Under the pieces are notes generated by a model. It was given only the letters and a program-made list of their open reading frames with translations. It was not told the DNA's origin and ran no database searches. Shown here in pieces: positions 44,591 to 53,519 of a DNA stretch of 64,000 bases. The DNA comes from Maratus speciosus (Eukaryota; Arthropoda; Arachnida; Araneae; Salticidae). A program made the translations under genes and the position numbers. The stretch covers positions 344,931,087 to 344,995,086 of the forward strand of contig OZ010790.1 of NCBI GenBank assembly GCA_963932465.1. The letters are read 5' to 3'. Numbering within the stretch: position 1 is the first letter of the stretch; each line of letters begins with the position of its first letter.

Positions 44591-45699
44591 TATATCACTG
44601 AAGGCGTTAAGTTGAAATCTATTGGAAACAGTATGCAATTTTCTTTGAAACATTCAGTGAACTAAATGTTGTTTTATATACTTGAAATAGCGCAAAGTCT
44701 CATTTTATATTTCAAATATTTCCAATGTCTAATCAAAGTTTTGTGAAAAATTTTCAACCAGTAGAAATGATGTCATAGTTAACGAAAAAGATGTATTTGA
44801 CGTAAAGTACTACAATACTATTTGATAAATTCGTTCATTCCAATTTTCATTTTATGTATTCGAAAATTAAACGTTCTGTTATTTTATTTTAATAAAGATC
44901 CCAATAATAGATATAAGATTATTTTTAAATAAATACACTTTTTTTACTATATGGTACAATAATTTATTACTTATGAATGGGAAATGAGTGGAAATTGGAG
45001 AAATTTATCATCAAACAACATACTGATTTTTTTAAAGTTATATCCACATTTCTTTTTAATATTTAAAAAAAATGATATACGTTTAATAAATAAATATGAC
45101 GTTATTTTCGCATTTCAAAACCATATATTATTGATTCAAAATTTAAAATATTTTTTATTTTATTCATTTTTTGTGGCAAAAAGATATTAAAATACATATT
45201 ATGTGAAAGATGTAAATTATTCTGCATTCAAATAATGAAATTTTGAAAATTATTAAACAAATTCATGCATAAGAGGCATAAAAAGAGCTCATGTATTTTT
45301 CTTGGTTGTACAAAGTACTAAGTATACTAAGTACAAAGTTTAGCAATTAATTAAGCCATTTTAAACAATTTCTGTTAATAAATCTTGGAAGCTATGAGAT
45401 TATTTGAGCAAATCGATCCTTTCCCCATAGATTGATTTATAAGATTTCCTATAATTTCATATTTTTCTTTAAGTACAAATACGCATTACTATTGGCAGTT
45501 ATTTTATTAAATCTAATATTTTGCTAATGCGTACAAATATATGCTTACCTAAAAAAATATTTGTTTGTATTAAGATTCTTGGCATGAAACAAGAATTCGC
45601 ATATTTTAAAAACTTTTTTTTTTTACATTTAAAAGTTTTTATACAAATACATCAAGTTGTCACTCAAAAGTTAATGTAAAATTCAAACTATCTATAATG
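44591..45699. other. AT-rich DNA, nothing recognised
   Basis: Low-complexity, AT-rich sequence. The 68-codon frame at 44984-45190 is Phe/Ile/Lys-rich and not supported. Confidence 0.5.
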
Positions 45700-46090
45700 T
45701 AGCTTGTAATTAACATTTCAAGTTTCTAATGTCTTCAATATCTCAAAAATCGTAATTTAGAACTTTTTTTCTCCTGCACCCTTTTAAATTTCAATTTTTT
45801 TTTTTTGTAACTGCTCTGTGCATGCATTTGCATCTTAAAAGCAGCAGCAATGTCAAATTTCTAGTTTCTATCTTTCACAATTCACTTTCAGAAAAAATTG
45901 TAATTTAGAAAGTGTTTAGAAGGCTTTTCGCGCGTTTCACCCTTTTAAATTCCGAATTTTTCAGAAACAGTTCTTAGACAGCATTCACATCTTATAAGGA
46001 ACCACTTTGCCAAATGTAAAGTTTCTAGCCCCTTCAGTATAGCAAAATTCGCAATTTTAGAACGTTTTTCGCTTTTGAACCCCTTGGAGA
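45700..46090 (+). repeat. Degenerate tandem repeat, about 2.5 units of 136-163 bp
   Basis: Blocks (A)AGTTTCTA followed by a CTTTCA or CTTCA stretch, then AATTTAGAA, then CACCCTTTTAAATT and CATCTTA recur from 45717, 45853 and 46016. The last unit is partial. Confidence 0.65.
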
Positions 46091-46198
46091 CCGTGATACC
46101 GACATAAAATATAGCCTATATTGAAGCAGAGACTCTCGCCATCATTTTCCCACTTTTTTTTTCTTTTTTCAATCGCTTCGGTATTTTCAGAGATTAAC

Positions 46199-46288
46199 CC
46201 TTGCAAAACACCTACAAACAAAATAACTCTTGCAAACACACCTACAAACAAAATAACCCTTGCAAACACACCTACAAACAAAACAAAT
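46199..46288 (+). repeat. 30-bp minisatellite, 3 units
   Basis: Unit CTTGCAAACACACCTACAAA plus CAAAATAACC. The two overlapping frames on opposite strands translate into 10-residue repeats (FVGVFARVIL on the minus strand), an outcome of the 30-bp period rather than evidence for a gene. Confidence 0.9.
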
Positions 46289-46426
46289 GTTATTTCTGTA
46301 TAATATTAGTGAAGAAGATCAGGGCTTGAAATATCCCATTGAATGAGACTAACACCATTTTATAAACTTGATCCTGACACCGGTAACTTTTAAAGTAAAT
46401 TATATTTACAAATTAAACTATGTACA

Positions 46427-46711
46427 TGTTATTTATTTTTAACATTTTAGTTAAAATAATGATAATTATTTTACTATAAACATAACATCTTTAAACACAC
46501 AAAACATTTATTTAGACAATCACATCACAGCAACTACGAATACACATATCCAAACCATAATAACAACATAAAACTCATGGTCGAACATCTCACGTTTTTC
46601 GTCTGAATAAAAATTAAATTAAATACATGGAGTAAAGAAAAAAATGTCTATTGTCCAAGAGTTCATCTTCTAAAAAAGTAATTTAAATATTGTCATGCGA
46701 CGTTACTTACA
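46427..46711 (-). repeat. 3' LTR of Copia 1
   Basis: Begins TGTAAGTAACGTCGCATGAC and ends AAAAATAAATAACA on the minus strand, so it has the usual TG...CA limits. A purine-rich tract (GCGAAAGGAGGGATT) lies directly upstream of it in element orientation. Confidence 0.93.
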
Positions 46712-46726
46712 AATCCCTCCTTTCGC
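46712..46726 (-). promoter_or_regulatory. Polypurine tract of Copia 1
   Basis: GCGAAAGGAGGGATT directly precedes the 3' LTR on the minus strand. It is the expected site for plus-strand priming. Confidence 0.7.
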
Positions 46727-46729
46727 ATG

Positions 46730-47217
46730 TCAATAATCCTCAGCAATTCCTAGACTTGTAATATGTTTTTTCATGACATCATAACTCAAATTCTTAGTCA
46801 TTATATCTGCCTCCAGTTCAGACGAGTTTACATATTTTGTTTCAATTTCTCCTTTCGCTCTTTCATCTTTTACAAAATGATATTTTCTACCTATATATTT
46901 GTTGCGATTATTCGCTCTTGGGTTTTTAATCCAATAAATTAGAGACTGACTGTCAGTACTGATTTTTATTGGACGCTTCACCATTGCTTCAACAAACTGC
47001 ATCACATCAACCTTCACAAACTGCATCACATAAACTTAAAAGTTCAGATTCAATTGTAGAAAGCGCAACTAGTTTCTGTTTATTACTTTTCCATTCAACC
47101 TGTGATTCTCCTATCTTTACGATATATCCACCAAATGATTTTAAATCCCGTGTAGTACACCAGCTAGCATCAGAACAAAGTGATAATTGGCCCTTTTTTA
47201 TTTTTAATTCGAAGTTT
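46730..47217 (-). pseudogene. Copia 1 RNase H
   Basis: RNase H removes the RNA template. The minus strand reads SLCSDASWCTTRDLKSFGGY (the SDADWAG..-type first Asp region) and KLVALSTIESELLSL (Glu region). Then a 24-bp tandem duplication with stops (CAAACTGCATCACAT at 46993 and 47017 on the plus strand) disturbs the EA..E region. After it, KISTDSQSLIYWI (third acidic residue) and SSELEADIMTKNL (the typical near-terminal motif) are readable and the frame ends IAEDY. The polypurine tract follows at once. Confidence 0.8.
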
Positions 47218-47768
47218 TTAGTTTTTAGTACCTTGAATGTACCGCAAAACTCTCTTCACTGCTTGTAAATGAATTTCTCTAGGATCTTTTGCATATTGAG
47301 ACAAATTACTTAAAGTGAAAGCTAAATCTGGCCTTGTTCCTCTTACTAGATATCCTATACTTCGAAGCATTTCTAGATATAATGTTTCATCAATTTTATT
47401 TTCACTTTCATATTCATCTAATTTTATTCCAAAAATACCAGAAGTTTTCACACTTTTACAATTTTCCATATCAAATCTTTCTAAGATATTTTCTGCATAC
47501 TTAGCTTGCCCTAGCAAAACTTCTCCATTATTTTCTTCAATATCCATACCAAGGAATTTAATGTTTTTCTTCAGCTCTATAATTTTTGCTTCTTTATTCA
47601 ATTTTTGTATCAATTTATTTATTAATTCTTCGGATTCACTAACGATTATTCCATCATCGACATATATTCCAACTGTAATAAATTTATTATCATATACACA
47701 CACATTTTTTTATAAACACACATGGATCTGCTTTGCATGGCTGTAACCCAATTTTATCAAATATATTA
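47218..47768 (-). pseudogene. Copia 1 reverse transcriptase, 3' half
   Basis: The reading resumes as IFDKIGLQPCKADPCVFIKK. A one-base change in a run of seven A near 47708 shifts the frame, and it then continues VYDNKFITVGIYVDDGIIVS with the catalytic YVDD, IKFLGMDIEENNGEVLLGQA, and the connection region YLVRGTRPDLAFTLSNLSQY ... RVLRYIQGTKN. The motifs are intact apart from the frameshift. Together with the 5' half it forms one RT domain interrupted by the insertion. Confidence 0.88.
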
Positions 47769-47772
47769 ACTA

Positions 47773-49360
47773 ACTAGCGAACTTGCCCGGCGTTCCCCGG
47801 GCACGTCAAATAACAGCAGGAATTACGAAAAAGCTCTGAAAATCACAATAACATATCGCGAAAAAATTTTAAATCGCTTCTCAAATTTTGAAAAGAGAAA
47901 AAAATATATATATTGTGTTCGAAGATTGCAAGTTGATTCCTTTCACTAATGGGGAAAAATAGTAGCAAATCGCTAAAATACACTAAAAATCACATACAAA
48001 ATTCCTGAAAAATTCGAAAATTGCTATACGAAATCCGAATAAACTTTATTGAAATGAGGGCAGAACGTATTTTAGGTCAAAAATGGAATTTCAAAAAATT
48101 GCAGCAGATCGCGAAGAAACGTAAAAATCGCTTTAAAAATCACAAAAATTTCAAAAATCACGAAAGTCAAAATTTACTATAATTCGATAAAAGTTTCAAA
48201 TCTGATTCCTTTGACCTGTGGGCTCTCTTAAAATTTATGTTTTGGAAATCATGCTAAGCATTAGATCATGTTACTTTTATTCGTAATTAATTTACTTGGA
48301 CTCCCTTAAATATAATTAATATAATCCCTCAAGTTAATATTAGTTTTTGTTGCATTAATATATCTCAATTTGTTGATTTTCTGTAAGCAAGTAAACCCTA
48401 TTGTTTTACAGTGGAAGTCTATGGGAATTTGGCGAAATATTAGAGACATCGCCAAGTAGGCGTCCCTTTTGGAGACTAATTTTGGTCGCCAAATTTGGCG
48501 ATATATCGCCAAGTTGGTTACATACTTGGCGTTATTTGGCGACAGAACTGGATCCCCCCCTACGGTAACCCCCCTTATAGGTATGGAGATGCATTACCCG
48601 CATAAAAAATTCGCTAAAAATTCAAAAATCGCTGTATGAATTCCGTATAAACTTTTTGATAAGAGAACAAAATCTACTATATTGGGTTAAAAGAAAGGAA
48701 CCGTATTATTTTCCCTAATGTGGAAAAATCGAATTAATATAATCCCTTAAGTTAATATTAGTTTTTTTTGCATTAAAATATTTCAATTTGTTGATTTTCT
48801 GTAAGCAAATAATCCATATTGGTTTGCAATAGAAGTCTATGGGAATTTGGCGAAATATTAGAGATATCGCCAAGTTGGCGTCACTTTTGGCGACTCATTT
48901 TGGTCGCCAAATTTGGCGATATACCGCCAAGTTAGCGATAAACTTGGCGGCATTTGGCGACAGAACTGTGTCCCTCTACGATAACCTCCTTATAGGTATG
49001 GAAATGCTGTTCAATAATTGCATAAAAAATTCGCTAAAAATTCAAAAATCGCTGCACGAATTCCGAAAAAACTTTTTTGAAAAGAGAACAAAATTTACTA
49101 TATTGGGTTAAAAGAAAGAAACCATATTCGTCTTACTTATATGGAAAAATCGCCTCAAAACTTAAAAAAGTGCTAAAAATCGCATAAGAAATTAAATAAA
49201 AAAATCGAATCAAAAAATCGAAAATCGGGCTTCGAGGTGCAAAACTTCATATATAGACGTACCTTTTACCCAAATTTTGTAGCTCTACGTGCAGCGATCT
49301 CTTCAGAACACCGTCAACACACTCACTCACACACAAACTTCTTTCTTTATTATTATAGAT
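47773..49360. mobile_element. 1.6-kb TTGGCG-rich insertion in Copia 1 RT
   Basis: It interrupts the RT reading frame exactly between WYEK and the IFDKIGLQPC continuation. One end starts ACTAGCGAACTTGCCCGG with a GCCCGG...CCGGGC hairpin; the other ends TTTATTATTATAGAT. It encodes nothing recognisable. The central part is a tandem pair (48314-49149), and many CGCCAA/TTGGCG words are clustered there, including the palindrome TTGGCGATATATCGCCAA near 48492. The end structure and composition suggest a non-autonomous element related to the dispersed family at the start of the window. Class unknown. Confidence 0.75.
48314..49149 (+). repeat. Tandem pair, period about 418 bp, inside the TTGGCG insertion
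   Basis: Copies start at about 48314 and 48733. Shared blocks include TTGTTGATTTTCTGTAAGCA, GAAGTCTATGGGAATTTGGC, TTGGTCGCCAAATTTGGCGA, TTATAGGTATGGA, AAAAATTCGCTAAAAATTC and CTATATTGGGTTAAAAGAAA. Confidence 0.9.
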
Positions 49361-50163
49361 TTTTCGTACCAGCATATTCCTGCTTCTGGCAACCCATATA
49401 AATTTCCTGTTACCAATAATATTTTCCCTCCTTCAATTTGTAGACCTTCAGGCGAATTCATATAAACAGCAGTTTCTAGATCTGCATTCAGATATGCTGT
49501 TTCTACGTCGAAAAATCTAGTTTTATAACCTTTCATTGCTGCGACTGCCAACAAAGTTCTAAATTATTCAGTTTTCATTACAGGACTATATGATTCTTGA
49601 TAATTTGTTCCAAATTTAAGTCTTGATCCGTCGGCTACTAATCTTGCTTTATATTTTACATCTTCGGCGTTTTCTTTTACAGTAAAAATCCATTTGCTTC
49701 TCAGTGCCTTTACATCTTTTGGTTTGTCAACCTTTTTCCACGTTTTGTGTTCTTCTAACGAGTGTATTTCTTTTTTGATTGCTTCTATCCATTTATCATT
49801 ATCTTTAGAATTTAATACATCTTTGTAATTCTTTGGAACTTCCTCGTGCACTAGATTTACTAAATACTTTGGATTCGGTTTCCTAATTCGTGATGATCTT
49901 CTAGGTTCTTGAAACAGCTTATTCTCATTAGCTTCTTTTTCTTGCTGTTCCTCATTTTCATTAACTATATCATTTACTTCATATTCTTCTGTCACAGAAT
50001 CATTTGAAAACTCAATTGTGTCCTTTTTCTGATTTAACTCTTCTTCATTGTCATCGGAATTATTCTCTTCTTGTTCATTTATTACATTCTTATTACTGGT
50101 AATGTTGATGTATTCAAATTCATCAGTCATTTCTTCCTTGTTAGATATATCTTCATATCCCAT
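49361..50163 (-). pseudogene. Copia 1 reverse transcriptase, 5' half
   Basis: An acidic linker (NSDDNEEELNQKKD ...) leads to the RT2-type start: DKWIEAIKKEIHSLEEHKTW, SKWIFTVKENAEDVKYKARL and a VADGSRLKFGTNYQESYSPV stretch. An in-frame TAA at 49564 interrupts SPVMKTE-FRTLLAVAAMKG. The reading goes on to FFDVETAYLNADLE (the first catalytic Asp region) and NLYGLPEAGICWYEK, where it is cut by the inserted element at 49360. The catalytic YVDD lies in the other half. Confidence 0.85.
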
Positions 50164-50181
50164 TTTTTTCTTTTATAAATA

Positions 50182-51020
50182 CTACATCTCTGCTTTCACG
50201 TATTCTCTTTTCTTTAAATCGTACAATCTGTATGCTCGCCGATCTCTTGAATATCCGATAAACACTGCTGGTTTTGCTCTTGCATCAAATTTCTTTTTAT
50301 TGATATCATCGGTGCGATAAAAAGCTTTACATCCAAATATTCTCATATGCTTTACTGTTGGTTTAGTATTTGACCATAATTCTAATGGCGTTTTCTTTCT
50401 CATAGCTGTTGGAGTAACATAATGTATATAAGCAGCTGTTGATGCTGCTTCGGCCCAAAAGGATAAAGGTAGTTTTGCTTCTATCAGCAATGTTCTTGCA
50501 GTATTAATAACAGTCCCATTAGGTCTTTCTGCAATCCCGTTACTTTGTGAACTATGAATTGTGGTTCTTTCATTCTTTATACCCTTCCTTTTATAATAAT
50601 TCACGAGCTCTTCGTTAGTAAATTCACGACCATTATCTGATCTAACCGCTTTTACTTTCTTGCCGGTTTCATTTTCTCTTCTCTCTATTATATTTATAAT
50701 TCTTTCTTTTGCTTCATCTTTACTTCTTAAAAAATAATCTACAAAATATCTTCTACTATATTCATCTATTACCATCAGCATGTATTTACTACCTCCCAAT
50801 GAGTGTACTTTCATTGGTCCACATAATCATGTAATCTTTCTAAAATGCATGTTGTTCCTTCTATCACATGATTAAATGATGTTCTTGTTAATTTCCCTTG
50901 AATACATATTTCACATTTTGTTTCTTCACCATTCATCTTTTCTAATTCCCTTACAAGATTTTCTCTCGACATTCTTTGTAAGTATACATAATTTATATGT
51001 CCAAGTCTTCTATGCCATAA
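50182..51020 (-). pseudogene. Copia 1 integrase
   Basis: Integrase joins element DNA to the genome. The N-terminal HHCC zinc region is seen as LWHRRLGHINYVYLQRM with a later KCEICIQGK. A frameshift near 50840 precedes the catalytic core, which has MVIDEYSR (first Asp), VRSDNGREF (second Asp) and QSNGIAERPNGTV (Glu), so DD35E is intact. The GKK..-type tail region includes MRIFGCKAFYRTDD and the PAVFIGYS motif usual in copia. It ends at a stop at 50182 after loss of frame, just before the RT linker. Confidence 0.85.
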
Positions 51021-51469
51021 TTATTTCTTTGATTCATTTGTTCGTAAACAAGATTTGTTTCTAACTTCATCTGTTTCTTGTACAGCTAAGTTTATTTTAA
51101 AAGTATTATCTTCAAATGTTCCTTTAGCTATTAATTCGCCTGTATTCTTTTCATAAAGGGCTGCTCCTTCATTATCAAATATCACATATTTTCCTTTTCT
51201 GACTAAACTTGGAACGGACATTAGATTTCCTCTTAAATTAGGTACGCAAAGAACCTCTGTAAGTTTTATTTTTGTTTCGCCAATTTTCTTATCGTAAGTC
51301 GTAACATGAACATTTCCACGATATTTCGCTCGTATTCATCGCTCGCTGTCAGCAGTTGCAATTTCTACATCTTCAGGTTTTCTTTCTACAACAATATCTT
51401 CTTTATGCGTCATATGCGAAGTGCAAGCTGAATCTAACATACAGGTTATTTCCCTATTATTTTCAGATT
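51021..51469 (-). pseudogene. Copia 1 protease and downstream linker
   Basis: The aspartic protease would cut the polyprotein. Its active-site region reads CMLDSACTSHMT: the catalytic Asp is present, but the Gly of the usual DSG/DTG triad is Ala. After the ATADSER stretch a stop and frameshift follow (near 51336). The reading resumes as LRGNLMSVPSLVRKGKY and runs to KNTGELIAKGTFEDN, the usual region before the integrase. An in-frame TAA at 51021 then separates it from the integrase zinc region. Confidence 0.75.
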
Positions 51470-52379
51470 TTTTACACTCATTTCTATTGAATTCATTTGA
51501 CTGCAATACATGTTCATTTGTAAAACATGTATATTCTTTTGTTTTCTTGTTTGAAACATTATTATTCTTGTTATAATTCTTATTATTGCGTGAGTATTCT
51601 CTTACATCTTGAACTTTATTACTATAATAATTTTGAAAATTTTTCTTAGGTGAATATTCCCTATTGTTTCGCGAGTGTGTCATAACCGATTTACTATAAC
51701 AATTCCGCGCTATATGATTTGGCTTTCCGCAAGCAAAACATAGAACCTTTTTCTTTTCATTAGCCCTAAATGCTTTAGACTCGTTTTCGCGAAATTTATC
51801 ATATTTTCTTTCATATCTCAACAAAGTTTTCGCATTACTTCATAAGTTATGTTTGCGTTTGATGATATCGCAGTTGTTACTTCACTATATTTCTTTGGGA
51901 GCCCTTCTATAATAAATCCTATTAATTCGCATTCATCAATTTCTGTACCCAATTCTAATATTTCATTAGCTATCCCTTGAGCTCTTATTAAATATTCTTC
52001 TATTGTTTCTCTTTCGTTTTTCTCTATTCTCGCAAGATTAATTTTTAATTGAATTCTTCTCTGATTTTCAATTCCCGCATAATGCTTTTTCAGTAACTGC
52101 CATAAATCCTTAGCTTTTTTAATCCCTCTTAACTGCCATACTTTGTTCTGCTGGCAACGTTAATATAATTATACCATAAACTTTATTCTTTTCTAACCAT
52201 GTTTTATGCGCTTTTAAACTATCGGGATCACCTTCATTTTTCACAGGTTCATCATTTTCGATAACATCAAATAAATGTTTTGATTTAATTAAAGCTTCAA
52301 CTAGTATACTCCATAATGTATAGTTTTTACTAGTTAACGGTTCTGTTCTAGGAATTTCAAACATATTGGATTCACGCAT
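51470..52379 (-). pseudogene. gag: Copia 1 gag
   Basis: Gag forms the virus-like particle and binds the element RNA. Translation starts MRESNMFEIPRTEPLTSKNY (the typical copia opening with NYTLWSILVEALI), continues after a frameshift near 52120 as DLWQLLKKHYAG ... GIANEILELGTEIDECELIG (UBN2-type region), shifts again near 51830, and reaches the CCHC zinc knuckle CFACGKPNHIARNC near 51725, with all four metal ligands present. A lysine/asparagine-rich linker follows. At least two frameshifts make it inactive. The start is the first ATG after the primer site. Confidence 0.8.
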
Positions 52380-52569
52380 AGTTAAAATACTTCATCTTCC
52401 AAATAATTTTTAAATGCAAATAAATTTCTTACCTCTTAAATTTTTCCTGTTGGCGGTTAGTCCAATGGAACAAATCCTTATCTTGTACTAGGCCTAGTTT
52501 TGATGGAATTCATATTTATTTACTCTTCTTATTTGTGCTGTCAAAATACAAAATTCGCTTTTTAAAACC

Positions 52570-52587
52570 ACTGCGCCGCTACCAAAT
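52570..52587 (-). promoter_or_regulatory. Primer binding site of Copia 1
   Basis: Immediately after the 5' LTR the minus strand reads ATTTGGTAGCGGCGCAGT. TGGTAGC is complementary to a tRNA ending GCTACCA, as in initiator methionine tRNA, the primer commonly used by copia elements. I could not compare with a host tRNA. Confidence 0.6.
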
Positions 52588-52874
52588 TGTTATTTATTTT
52601 TAACATTTTAGTTAAAATAATGATAGTTATTTTACTATAAACATAACATCTTTAAACACACAAAATATTTATTTAGACAATCACATCACAGCAACTACGA
52701 ATACACATATCCAAACCATAAGAACAACATAAAACTCATCGTCCAACATCTCACGTTTTTCGTCTGAATAAAAATTAAATTAAATACATGGAGTAAAGAA
52801 AAAAATGTCTATTGTCCAAGAGTTCACCTTCTGGAAAAAAATAATTTAAATATTGTCATGCGACTTCACTTACA
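52588..52874 (-). repeat. 5' LTR of Copia 1
   Basis: Same limits as the partner LTR, with scattered substitutions and a 2-base length difference. In a live element it would hold the promoter and start of the RNA; no TATA box is convincing. Confidence 0.93.
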
Positions 52875-52879
52875 GTACA

Positions 52880-53519
52880 AACTATATACACGGATTAAAA
52901 CATTATATTAATCTTTACATTTACGGCTGGCTCCAAGCCACACCTTCTCTATTCAGCTAATTTCTAGAGAGCCTGGATGATGAGGGTTACGATCACCAAT
53001 CGCTCCTGCTAGGCGCTGTAGGCACGCAGCTTGTACAATATGCAATCCCACATTAGTATAGATGCGCTCAATTACCACAATTATCCTGTTTATACATAGA
53101 TAATTCGTAATATGTTTAAAGTTTTCACAAATAATCCATTTTTCAGATTTTTTTTTTTAATTTTACAATAATGACTTTAAGAAAAAGTAACCTCAAAAAA
53201 TGTGAATTAATCTCTTTATTTGAACTGTTTATATAAAACCTATTATGTTCAGACAAATCCATTTTTCATATGAGATGAGTATGAATTTGCATCGTGAGAC
53301 TAAAAGTATTTTTCGAACGTAATATAAATATAAAAATAACACCTTAAGGAATGCAAATGTATAAAAACTTTCAACCGAAGTTCTTTCTTTTATGTAAAAT
53401 CATCTTTGGAAGAAACTGTTTTCATTCACGTCCGTGGTTTCCTTCGATGTTTAACTTCAAAAATATGTTTATTGGGCATAAAATATTTCTCTTTATATAG
53501 GTGCAAGTAAGTTTAATAA
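52880..53519. other. AT-rich DNA beyond Copia 1
   Basis: No gene recognised. A more GC-rich stretch at 52925-53040 (GGCTGGCTCCAAGCCACACC ... GCGCTGTAGGCACGCAGCTT) lies next to the 5' LTR; its nature is unknown. Confidence 0.4.

Larger units (their letters stand above)
46427..52874 (-). mobile_element. Copia LTR retrotransposon 1, complete ends, defective inside
   Basis: Two LTRs (285 and 287 bp) bound the element. A perfect 5-bp target duplication GTACA lies at 46422-46426 and 52875-52879. Gene order on the minus strand is gag, protease, integrase, RT, RNase H, which defines Ty1/copia. The body carries in-frame stops, frameshifts, a 24-bp duplication and a 1.6-kb insertion in RT. About a dozen differences between the LTRs counted by eye suggest an old insertion. 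Confidence 0.95.

Noticed and set aside
46057..46303. Frames with FVGVFARVIL repeats and their opposite-strand partner
   Set aside because: Direct products of a 30-bp minisatellite, open on both strands, without other support.
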